14,629 nt of DNA from MSPOR6 sp964652195 (GTDB lineage: Bacteria; Poribacteria; WGA-4E; WGA-3G): assembly GCA_964652195.1 (NCBI GenBank), contig CAZZBB010000015.1, positions 1 to 14,629 on the forward strand, given 5' to 3'. This document shows, one piece after another, positions 1 to 6,612 of this stretch. The position numbers and the translations under genes were made by a program. How positions within the stretch are numbered: position 1 is the first letter of the stretch; every line of letters starts with the position of its first letter. The notes beneath the pieces were generated by a model. That model did not search any database. It was not told where the DNA came from and saw only the letters and a program-made list of their open reading frames with translations.

Positions 1-176
1 TGATACTTCAAGAATCTGAAGAGTTAAACCCTTTAGTGATATATTTTCAAACATAAAAACTTCATCATATCTTCATTTAGTTAACACTCGCAAATGACAG
101 AATGTTATAAATGACAGTATGTTAATTATATCACTTGAGACTCAATATTCTTTAGCTTTTTTATTAAAAACTTTTA

Positions 177-293
177 CAGGACTTACACAAATTGAGGAGA
201 AAAATGAATAATTGGACTTAATAGTCCGTTATTTCGGTTTTTACCCTAAAGTCCCCTTATCAATGGACTTTAAGAGGTATTGTGTAAGTTCTG
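177..293. repeat. MITE-like element with GGACTTACACAA-type inverted ends
   Basis: Positions 177-190 and 280-293 are inverted copies of a 14-bp end (13 of 14 match: CAGGACTTACACAA versus CAGAACTTACACAA). The 117-bp interval is non-coding and contains an internal 8-bp hairpin, TAAAGTCC at 247-254 with GGACTTTA at 265-272. A related CCCC/GGGG hairpin lies at about 648-674. I see no clear target duplication. The structure fits a non-autonomous miniature transposable element. No parent transposase is visible in the window. Confidence 0.5.
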
Positions 294-406
294 ATTATAT
301 AATACCATTTCTAATTGATAATATGACATTCTTCCATAGTTCCAAATTACCAGTATGAATGCGCGGAATCAACGGTATGAATGTTATATGTAGATTAAAT
401 AAATAT

Positions 407-469
407 TTCGGTAATTCAGTTCACAAAAGTATCGTAGGGGCGGGGTTTCCCCGCCCGTATATTACCGAA
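407..469. repeat. Nested GC-rich stem-loop (REP-like)
   Basis: An inner perfect 8-bp stem, GGGCGGGG (438-445) and CCCCGCCC (449-456), has a TTT loop. It sits inside an outer 9-bp stem, TTCGGTAAT (407-415) and ATTACCGAA (461-469). The high GC content contrasts with the AT-rich surroundings. It resembles repetitive extragenic palindromes; a transcription terminator is possible, but there is no gene immediately upstream on either strand. Confidence 0.5.
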
Positions 470-506
470 TGAATAACTTAATCTTCATAAGACATTCACC
501 GGGTTT

Positions 507-565
507 GAACGCCTTTTGGCGTTCCCCCAAATCAACGCCGAATCCGCGTATGGAATTCGTCGGGT
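507..565. repeat. Dispersed repeat: hairpin plus inverted copy of the 62-bp unit
   Basis: GAACGCC (507-513) and GGCGTTC (518-524) form a perfect 7-bp stem with a TTTT loop. From 522 to 565 the sequence is the reverse complement of the core of the tandem units at 6239-6362, with about one mismatch (CCGCGTATGG here, CCGCATATGG there). The preceding stretch at about 469-498 also matches copies near 6098-6127 (reverse) and 6223-6245 (forward), so several repeat modules travel together. Confidence 0.6.
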
Positions 566-607
566 TTCGTTCCTCTACCCGACCTACGAAAAAATGGAAG
601 AAAATAA

Positions 608-634
608 TTAGAAATGGTATAATACCATTTCTAA
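608..634. repeat. 27-bp palindrome built from the AGAAATGGTAT end motif
   Basis: TTAGAAATGGTAT (608-620), a single A, then its exact reverse complement (622-634). The same 11-bp motif bounds the MITE-like elements at 4203-4316 and 6450-6577 (with variation) and occurs alone at 302-313 in the opposite orientation. The palindrome can be read as the outer ends of two elements meeting head to head, with 302-620 as one possible element. Confidence 0.55.
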
Positions 635-730
635 ATGTTTTAAACCCCTAAGTTCCCCTTTTCAGGGGACTTTAAAAGAAAATGTGGAAGTCTAACTATT
701 TATCAAACTCACGTTAAAAAGGAAGATTAA

Positions 731-783
731 AATAATGAGGACAATGAGAAAGTGAAAATCACTTTCTCATTGTCCTCATTATT
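731..783 (-). terminator. Long perfect hairpin downstream of katG
   Basis: Positions 731-755 and 759-783 are exact reverse complements, a 25-bp stem with an AAA loop. It begins 6 nt past the katG stop codon. Read on the minus strand, the stem ends in ATTATT and is followed by TTAATCTT, a short and imperfect U-rich tail, so intrinsic termination of katG is the best reading. A stem this long and perfect is more than termination needs, and it may also protect the transcript 3' end or be a mobile palindrome. Confidence 0.7.
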
Positions 784-789
784 TTCAGA

Positions 790-2979
790 TTAGTCAAGGT
801 CAAATCGATCAAGATTCATAACCTTATTCCAAGCATCCACGAAGTCATGCACAAAAGCTTCTTGTGCATCATCACATGCATATACTTCTGCAATTGCTCG
901 AAGTTGTGAGTTTGATCCGAATACAAGATCAACACGGCTACCTGTCCACTTGAGATCTCCAGTAGTACGATCGCGCCCCTCAAATTCCTCTTCGGATGTC
1001 GGTGATGCTAACCATTCGATGTTCATGTCAAGTAGATTGACAAAGAAATCGGTAGTTAATGACTCCGGCTGTTTAGTGAAGACACCAATATCAGATTGTC
1101 CACTATTAGCATTCAGGACGCGTAAACCTCCGACAAGAACAGTCATCTCAGGAGCGGTCAATGTTAACATGTGTGCTCGATCAACCAGTAGTTCTTCAGC
1201 TACTCTCTGGTGTCCGTCTGCAAGATAATTGCGGAAGCCGTCAGCTGTTGGTTCAAGTACAGCAAATGAATCAACGTCGGTTTGCTCTTGTACTGCATCC
1301 GTTCGTCCAGGAGTGAAAGGAACTTGCACATCAACGCCAGCCTTCTTTGCAGCTGCCTCTACGCCAGCACACCCAGCAAGAACAATTAGGTCTGCCAAGG
1401 AGACTTTTTTCCCACCAGATTGTGATGCGTTAAATTCTTCCTGAATTTCCTCCAATTTCTGAAGTACATTTTCAAGATCGGATGGATTGTTGACTTCCCA
1501 ATCTTTCTGTGGTGCCAGACGAATACGTGCTCCGTTAGCCCCACCGCGCTTATCGGTACCACGGAATGTTGCTGCAGATGCCCAAGCGGTCGAAACTAAC
1601 TGCGAAACAGAAAGATCTGAATCAAGAATTTTACTCTTAAGAGCAGCGATGTCATTCTCGTCAATCAAATCATGATCAACATCGGGAACGGGATCTTGCC
1701 ATAGCAGAGCTCCCTCAGGAACTAACGAACCGAGATACCGTGAGCGGGGTCCCATATCACGATGTGTGAGTTTATACCATGCTTTAGCAAAAGCATCAGC
1801 GAATTCATCTGGATTTTCATAGAAACGTCTCGATATTTTCTCATAGTCTGGATCTGCCTTCAAAGACAAGTCTGTTGTAAGCATCATCGGTGCGTGTTTC
1901 TTTGAAGAGTCGTGCGCATCTGGAACAGTGTCCTGTGCAGATTCGTCTTTTGGCGTCCACTGCCATGCACCACCGGGACCTTTCACCAACTCCCATTCAT
2001 ACTCGAACAGGTTTTCAAAGAAGTTGTTGTCCCACTTAATAGGTGTAACTGTCCATGCACCTTCCAATCCACTGGTGATTGTGTCGCTGCCTTTACCGCT
2101 GCCATAACTGTTCTTCCATCCAAGTCCTTGCTCCTCAAGAGAAGCCCCTTCAGGTTCAGGACCGACATACTCGTCAGCATCAGCAGCCCCATGGGTTTTA
2201 CCGAATGTATGTCCACCCGCAATGAGCGCTACGGTTTCTTCGTCGTTCATTGCCATACGACGGAAAGTCTCTTTAATGTCTATGGCTGCAGCAACTGGAT
2301 CTGGGTTACCATTCGGTCCCTGCGGATTCACATAGATTAAACCCATCTGGACTGCCCCGAGAGGATTCTCAAGGTCTCTATCACCTGTATAACGCTCATC
2401 TCCAAGCCAAGTAGTTTCTGATCCCCAATAAATATCTTCTTCGGGTTCCCATACATCCTCTCGTCCACCGGCGAACCCATAGGTCTTGAACCCCATAGAT
2501 TCCAAAGCACAGTTCCCAGTAAAGATCATTAAGTCTGCCCATGAAAGTTTTTGTCCATACTTCTGTTTGATCGGCCAAAGCAACCGTCGCGCCTTGTCAA
2601 GACTCGCATTATCTGGCCAACTGTTGAGAGGTGCAAACCGCATTGTCCCCGATGCACCCCCTCCGCGTCCATCATGGATGCGGTATGTACCGGCACTGTG
2701 CCACGCCATCCTAATGAAGAGTGGTCCATAGTGACCATAGTCTGCAGGCCACCAATCCTGTGAGGTCGTCATAACCTTTTCAATGTCTTCCTGCAGTTCT
2801 GATAAGTCAATCGTATTAAATGCTTCAGCATAGTTGAAGTCCTCACCCATTGGATTAGACGTAGGTGGGTTCTGGTGGAGCATCTTCAGATTCAACTGAT
2901 TTGGCCACCACTGTAGATTCGCTATCGTGCCCTGAGCATGTGCCTGATGCATAACTGGACACTTACTTCCGTTACTCAT
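790..2979 (-). CDS. katG: Catalase-peroxidase KatG
   Basis: Bifunctional haem enzyme that disproportionates hydrogen peroxide and also acts as a broad peroxidase in oxidative-stress defence. Full length at 729 aa with the duplicated two-domain layout. The N-terminal haem domain shows the distal triad Arg90-Trp93-His94 (RMAWHSAGTYR), proximal His257 (ALIAGGHTFGKTHG) and its partner Trp309. The family's covalent Trp-Tyr-Met adduct maps to Trp93, Tyr216 (LIYVNPQGPNG) and Met242 (RRMAMND), and the mobile Arg to Arg407 (HRDMGP). Ser303 corresponds to M. tuberculosis Ser315. The C-terminal half, from about residue 430, lacks the catalytic set, as is normal. The start is supported by GGAGGA a few bases upstream of ATG. 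No signal peptide is seen, so it should be cytoplasmic. It is followed by a strong hairpin and preceded by a candidate promoter. Confidence 0.97.
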   Translation of the reverse strand: MSNGSKCPVMHQAHAQGTIANLQWWPNQLNLKMLHQNPPTSNPMGEDFNYAEAFNTIDLSELQEDIEKVMTTSQDWWPADYGHYGPLFIRMAWHSAGTYRIHDGRGGGASGTMRFAPLNSWPDNASLDKARRLLWPIKQKYGQKLSWADLMIFTGNCALESMGFKTYGFAGGREDVWEPEEDIYWGSETTWLGDERYTGDRDLENPLGAVQMGLIYVNPQGPNGNPDPVAAAIDIKETFRRMAMNDEETVALIAGGHTFGKTHGAADADEYVGPEPEGASLEEQGLGWKNSYGSGKGSDTITSGLEGAWTVTPIKWDNNFFENLFEYEWELVKGPGGAWQWTPKDESAQDTVPDAHDSSKKHAPMMLTTDLSLKADPDYEKISRRFYENPDEFADAFAKAWYKLTHRDMGPRSRYLGSLVPEGALLWQDPVPDVDHDLIDENDIAALKSKILDSDLSVSQLVSTAWASAATFRGTDKRGGANGARIRLAPQKDWEVNNPSDLENVLQKLEEIQEEFNASQSGGKKVSLADLIVLAGCAGVEAAAKKAGVDVQVPFTPGRTDAVQEQTDVDSFAVLEPTADGFRNYLADGHQRVAEELLVDRAHMLTLTAPEMTVLVGGLRVLNANSGQSDIGVFTKQPESLTTDFFVNLLDMNIEWLASPTSEEEFEGRDRTTGDLKWTGSRVDLVFGSNSQLRAIAEVYACDDAQEAFVHDFVDAWNKVMNLDRFDLD

Positions 2980-3167
2980 ATTTCCTCCATTCTTGTTCTA
3001 CATTATTCTTACTTATTCATTAAAGTACTTGTAAAATACAAGGGTTCATAAGTTGTCATTTTACGTGTAAATATCATAAAAAACAGTCAGAAACGCCAAG
3101 ATAACCTTCTCACGTGCTTCCTAAGTAGGTCTATGTTTGTGATAAACGAGATTTACACTATATTTAT

Positions 3168-3202
3168 TGTATATATTATACATCAATACAGTTATGAGTA
3201 AA
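3168..3202 (-). promoter_or_regulatory. Candidate katG promoter overlapping a dyad
   Basis: On the minus strand TTTACT (3202-3197) and a perfect TATAAT (3180-3175) are separated by 16 bp, which would give a katG leader of about 190 nt. The -10 lies within a 15-bp dyad, TGTATA-TAT-TATACA (3168-3182), a possible operator. A smaller dyad, CTTGTA-AAA-TACAAG, lies at 3028-3042. Neither matches the PerR consensus closely. The gap to the upstream minus-strand gene is 261 bp, so independent transcription of katG is plausible. Prediction from sequence only. Confidence 0.35.
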
Positions 3203-3240
3203 AACAAAAAATGATGACAACCAAAATAGGTGAAGCAGGA

Positions 3241-4068
3241 TTACGGATACGGATTCGCATAGTCATACCATTCAAGAATACGCCAGCCTCCGTCTTCCCG
3301 ATGCTCCAAAACAAAAATCATACGTCCCGATGGGTAAGATTCACTGCTCTCAAAAGTGAATCTTACATCGTAATTATATTCAACCATAGCAAGTGTCTCA
3401 CTCAAAAATTCAACATCCCCATTCTTAGAAATATCCATTTTGATGTCGCGAGTATTATTGAAGATTCTTAATGTTCCCTCGCGTTCCTTTTGACCACCCC
3501 GGAATATAATATCATCATCCATATTATTAGGTGTACCCATGTCACTTATATAGAAGAAATCGTCTTCCCATATCGCAGCCATATAACCTTCAATATCGTA
3601 ACCTTCAAAGCCATTTCTCCATTGAAGTTCTATCACGGATGTTATCCTGGATTTCTCTTGAGCATTGTCCTTTCCATTCTCTTCTATATCGATTTCTTTA
3701 AACTCTACTTCCTCAACAGATTCATCCTGTTTTAAAATGGATAAGAGCCATGCTTGAAATTCTTTGATGTCGATATCTTGGCTCTGAGCTGTAGGAACAT
3801 TTTCAGGTAATGATGACGTTCTTGTTTCACCAGATTCAATATCCAAATCTTCCTGTTCGGTTTCTGTAGCCGTCTCCGCAACTCTTTGAGTAGTGTGCTC
3901 AATAAACGGTGATTTCGTAATTCGTCGATCTTCCGATTTAGCAACTTGATGCACTTCCTCTATATCCTTATGGTGATTGTTTAACACTTGAAAAACTATA
4001 AGTCCAACAACAGATACACCAATAATACCAACGATTATTTTAAAAACCTTACCCTTTCTTACTGTCAT
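3241..4068 (-). CDS. Membrane-anchored protein with NTF2/SnoaL-like C-terminal domain
   Basis: 275 aa. Residues about 8-29 form one hydrophobic helix after a short basic tail (MTVRKGK), so the protein is probably a signal-anchored membrane protein with its bulk outside the cytoplasm. Residues about 35-140 are a hydrophilic, Glu/Asp-rich, low-complexity linker. Residues about 145-270 have the alternating helix/strand pattern and aromatic-rich ending (GGWRILEWYDY) of NTF2/SnoaL-like folds, where a cone-shaped pocket binds a small ligand or serves as an oligomerisation module. This fold call rests on pattern only, and I recognise no named family. The start is supported by TTAGGAGG 5 nt before ATG. 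It lies upstream of katG on the same strand but 261 bp away, and I see no functional link. Confidence 0.75.
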   Translation of the reverse strand: MTVRKGKVFKIIVGIIGVSVVGLIVFQVLNNHHKDIEEVHQVAKSEDRRITKSPFIEHTTQRVAETATETEQEDLDIESGETRTSSLPENVPTAQSQDIDIKEFQAWLLSILKQDESVEEVEFKEIDIEENGKDNAQEKSRITSVIELQWRNGFEGYDIEGYMAAIWEDDFFYISDMGTPNNMDDDIIFRGGQKEREGTLRIFNNTRDIKMDISKNGDVEFLSETLAMVEYNYDVRFTFESSESYPSGRMIFVLEHREDGGWRILEWYDYANPYP

Positions 4069-4202
4069 AATGCCTCCTAAAATCAGTAAACTGATAGACA
4101 GAAATTACTACCACCTGTTCAGAAAACCATCCTATATTCTTATTTGATATCTCATACTTAGATTTTCTTCACAAATTTACTGCCTCCTCCGAAATAAAGG
4201 TA

Positions 4203-4316
4203 ATACCATTTCTGATATATCACGACTCTCTTTTGTAGCATAAACTTTTAGTTTGTGCCACACAACACTTCATTTATAGCAGTTGCTAATGGAACAAAAA
4301 TTAATAGAAATGGTAT
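4203..4316. repeat. MITE-like element, copy A (11-bp inverted ends)
   Basis: The 114-bp interval begins ATACCATTTCT (4203-4213) and ends with its exact reverse complement (4306-4316). Inside at about 4234-4257 is TGTAGCATAAAC-TTTT-AGTTTGTG, a small hairpin module shared with copy B (6450-6577) and with the insertion at 10037-10062. It carries no coding capacity. Flanks are TA on the left and AA on the right, so a target duplication is not clear. Confidence 0.55.
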
Positions 4317-4487
4317 AAGATCAAATCATGTTTATATGGAAAGGGACACTTCTCTAAACCACTAATTCCAAAATCGGCTAATTCCAATATCACATTACAA
4401 TATGTATCTTTAGATTCCGAATCATGACACATAGTCATTGTATGTCCTAAGATTCTGATTGAGTAAAGACTTATCGCACATTTTCAC

Positions 4488-4516
4488 TTGTCAATTGTCA
4501 TATCTTTTGATAGGAT
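4488..4516 (+). promoter_or_regulatory. Possible sulfatase promoter
   Basis: TTGTCA (4488-4493) and TAGGAT (4511-4516) are separated by 17 bp, about 45 bp before the ATG. One mismatch in the -35 and two in the -10 make this a weak candidate. A second TTGTCA overlaps it 7 bp downstream. Confidence 0.3.
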
Positions 4517-4560
4517 AGCAAAATATAACAATATAGCTGTGACAAGAAGGGAAATTACCT

Positions 4561-6018
4561 ATGTCTGACAATCCGAATGTCCTCCTCATTACAACCGACC
4601 ATTGGCCAAACTCACTACTCGGTGTCAATGGACATCCAACAATCCAAACACCCACACTCGACTCACTTGCACGCGCCGGCATACGTTTCACACGCGGATA
4701 TAGTGAATGTCCAGTCTGTGTTCCCGCAAGAAAAACATTAATGACTGGTACAACGACGCGGACACATAAAGACAGGGTATTCAACGATAAAAAAGGAATT
4801 AATGGGCTACCAACAGTCGCTCAGACTTTTCGAGATGCAGGATATCAGGCATACGCAGTTGGAAAACTCCACGTCTATCCACAACGTGATCGTATAGGGT
4901 TTGACGATGTTATGTTAGGTGAAGAAGGTAGAACACAATATGGAGTGATTGACGACTATGAACTCTTTCTTGGAGATAAAGGTTATGCCGGACAACAATT
5001 CGCACACGGTATGTGTAATAACGATTATCTCAACCGCCCTTGGCACCTACCGGAAGATTGCCACGTCACCAACTGGAGCACACAGCAGATGGTGCGTTAT
5101 ATAAAACGGCGTGATCCCACTCGTCCCAGTTTTTGGTATCTATCCTACTGTCATCCACATCCGCCATTAGCTCCACTCCAATGCTACATGGACATGTATC
5201 GAAACGTAGATATAGAAATGCCATATCACGGTGAATGGTCTAAAGAATTCGATAATTTACCTTTGCCATTAAAATCACGACAGATGCAAGATTCCCTCTA
5301 TAGTGAAGATCTGATTCGTTCGGCACGTCAAGCATTTTATGCGCTTTGTACTCACATTGACCATCAATTACGTCTCGTTATCGGTACACTCCGCGAAGAA
5401 GGACTCTTAAACAACACTATCATTCTCTTTACCTCTGACCACGGTGATATGTTGGGTAATCACAAAATGTGGGCAAAACGACTCTATTATGAAGATTCTG
5501 CCAACGTTCCAATGCTCCTTGTTGGTAAAGCAAAGGACGACCGAGTTGGACATAATAGAGTAGATGACCGTCTTGTTGGATGGCAGGACGTAATGCCAAC
5601 CCTCCTCCATCTCGCGGGAGTAGATATACCTGATACAGTAGATGGAATCCCAATGGTAGGTGACAATAAACGCGAATGGTTATATGGAGAAGTAGGTGAA
5701 GGTGGTACTGCAACCCGAATGATACATGAAGGTCGTTATAAGCTTATCTACTATGGAACCGGAAACTACCGTCAACTCTTTGATTTAGAAGAGGATCCGA
5801 GAGAACTTAATGATCTATCTGATTCACCCAGACATGCGGATATACTTGATAGATTGACAGAACTTCTGATAGGGGAACTATACGGTAACGACCTAAAATG
5901 GATCGAAGATGGTAAACTTGTTGGTCTATCTGACGGTGAGTATCGTCCATCAGCAAATCGCAACTTATCCGGACAACGTGGAATCCACTGGCCACAATCC
6001 CCATCTACTGGACGTTGA
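4561..6018 (+). CDS. Type I formylglycine sulfatase (aryl- or choline-sulfatase-like)
   Basis: Hydrolyses sulfate esters; the substrate cannot be read from sequence. 485 aa of the alkaline phosphatase superfamily fold. The modification motif C-X-P-X-R is CVPAR at residues 53-57, followed by MTG; Cys53 is the residue converted to formylglycine. Metal and active-site positions seen: Asp13 (TTDHW; the usual second Asp is His), GKLH at 101-104, a His-rich HPHPP near 198-202, and DHGD at 293-296 followed by NH at 300-301. The C-terminal part has the family-typical YKLIYY near 393-398 and FDLEEDPRELNDL near 407-419. No signal peptide is seen, so it is likely cytoplasmic or exported by an unusual route. 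AAGAAGGG lies about 12 nt before ATG. No maturase (FGE or anSME) gene is in the window. It is monocistronic by spacing. Confidence 0.92.
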   Translation: MSDNPNVLLITTDHWPNSLLGVNGHPTIQTPTLDSLARAGIRFTRGYSECPVCVPARKTLMTGTTTRTHKDRVFNDKKGINGLPTVAQTFRDAGYQAYAVGKLHVYPQRDRIGFDDVMLGEEGRTQYGVIDDYELFLGDKGYAGQQFAHGMCNNDYLNRPWHLPEDCHVTNWSTQQMVRYIKRRDPTRPSFWYLSYCHPHPPLAPLQCYMDMYRNVDIEMPYHGEWSKEFDNLPLPLKSRQMQDSLYSEDLIRSARQAFYALCTHIDHQLRLVIGTLREEGLLNNTIILFTSDHGDMLGNHKMWAKRLYYEDSANVPMLLVGKAKDDRVGHNRVDDRLVGWQDVMPTLLHLAGVDIPDTVDGIPMVGDNKREWLYGEVGEGGTATRMIHEGRYKLIYYGTGNYRQLFDLEEDPRELNDLSDSPRHADILDRLTELLIGELYGNDLKWIEDGKLVGLSDGEYRPSANRNLSGQRGIHWPQSPSTGR

Positions 6019-6097
6019 ATATCCTGGTAAATAATGGTACTATTATAACAGGTCTTACGCACTTGTTAGGTGCGGTTTCCCGACAAATGCCACACGG

Positions 6098-6245
6098 TGA
6101 ATGTCTAATGAAGATTAAGTTATTAATTTCAGTGATTTATCAACGAGCGATAAATCACACTACTACGAACTAGGTTGTTTGTAGTAGGGCAATTCATTGC
6201 CCGTCAATTACCCAAAGTATTATTTAATCTTCATATGACATTCAT
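6098..6245. repeat. Inverted-end repeat element with two internal hairpins
   Basis: The left end GAATGTCTAATGAAGATTAA (about 6100-6119) is matched at the right by the reverse complement of a near-identical stretch (about 6224-6243), roughly 18 of 20 positions. Inside are a perfect 10-bp stem, GTGATTTATC (6132-6141) with GATAAATCAC (6149-6158), then CTACTAC (6160-6166) with GTAGTAG (6181-6187), then GGGCAA/TTGCCC just after. A third copy of the end motif occurs at 469-498. Confidence 0.5.
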
Positions 6246-6362
6246 ACCCGACGAATTCCATATGCGGATTCGGCGTTGATTTGGGGGAATGACCTAATGT
6301 CATTCATACCCGACGAATTCCATATGCGGATTCGGCGTTGATTTGGGGGAATGACTTAATGT
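6239..6362. repeat. Two tandem 62-bp direct repeats
   Basis: Units 6239-6300 and 6301-6362 are identical except for one C/T difference (GACCTAATGT versus GACTTAATGT). The first 10 bases of a third unit (CATTCATACC) follow at 6363. The core also occurs inverted at 522-565, 5.7 kb away. The near identity of the tandem pair points to recent duplication. No spacer-repeat structure is present. Confidence 0.85.
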
Positions 6363-6373
6363 CATTCATACCG

Positions 6374-6413
6374 TTGATTCCTTGATTCCTTGATTTCTTG
6401 ATTCTTTGATTTG
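6374..6413 (+). repeat. Five tandem 8-bp units
   Basis: Five consecutive octamers of the form TTGATTYY: TTGATTCC twice, then TTGATTTC, TTGATTCT and TTGATTTG. It is a short simple-sequence array lying outside any gene. Confidence 0.75.
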
Positions 6414-6449
6414 GCGTATTTGGCGTTGATTTATCCTGCAGGGTATCTT

Positions 6450-6577
6450 ATGCCATTTTTGGTAATTTATGTCCCATTAATAAAATCTCTTTAATGTAGC
6501 ACAAACTTTCAGTTTGTGTAGTATTTCAAGACATAAATATCCCCTAATCAAGGGAAAATCATTTATAGAAATGGCAT
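6450..6577. repeat. MITE-like element, copy B, just upstream of hsdM
   Basis: The 128-bp interval starts ATGCCATTTTT (6450-6460) and ends AGAAATGGCAT (6567-6577), 10 of 11 complementary. It carries the internal module TGTAGCACAAACTTTCAGTTTGTG at about 6495-6518 (stem ACAAACT/AGTTTGT), the same module as in copy A. It also has CCCCTAATCAAGGG near 6542. Its right end is 35 bp from the hsdM ATG, so it may supply or separate the operon promoter. Confidence 0.55.
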
Positions 6578-6612
6578 TATGAAATTTAGCGGAATAGGAC
6601 TTTTTAAAATTT

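Larger units (their letters stand above)
1..789. other. Gene-free, repeat-rich intergenic region
   Basis: I see no credible coding region here. A 60-codon open frame at 469-651 is made almost wholly of dispersed repeats and has no ribosome binding site. The region holds a near-tandem 17-bp repeat (92-108 and 109-125, about 15/17 identical), an element with inverted ends at 177-293, a nested GC-rich hairpin at 407-469, an inverted copy of the 62-bp repeat found near 6239, a 27-bp palindrome at 608-634, a CCCC/GGGG hairpin near 648-674, and the katG terminator at 731-783. Confidence 0.7.
4069..4560. other. Divergent intergenic region
   Basis: It separates the minus-strand membrane-protein gene from the plus-strand sulfatase and must hold promoters for both. 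It contains the MITE-like element at 4203-4316 and a weak candidate sulfatase promoter at 4488-4516. I found no RNA gene, riboswitch or small coding region. Confidence 0.6.
6019..6612. other. Repeat-rich spacer between sulfatase and hsdM
   Basis: No coding region is seen. In order it holds a weak CGCAC/GTGCG hairpin (6058-6074) that might end the sulfatase transcript, an inverted-end element with internal hairpins (6098-6245), two tandem 62-bp units (6239-6362), an 8-bp tandem array (6374-6413), and the MITE-like copy B (6450-6577). Copy B stops 35 bp before the hsdM start codon, so the operon promoter lies in or beside it. I could not pick a convincing promoter. Confidence 0.65.

Noticed and set aside
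469..651. A 60-codon plus-strand open frame
   Set aside because: It is composed of dispersed repeat modules and half of the palindrome at 608-634, and has no ribosome site. It reads as repeat DNA, not a gene.
1912..2340. Plus-strand open frame of 142 codons inside katG
   Set aside because: It lies antisense to the well-supported katG frame, and its translation is low in recognisable structure. It is an antisense shadow.
6239..6413. Possible CRISPR array
   Set aside because: The 62-bp units are directly abutting with no variable spacers, and the 8-bp units are a simple tandem repeat. No cas genes are present.
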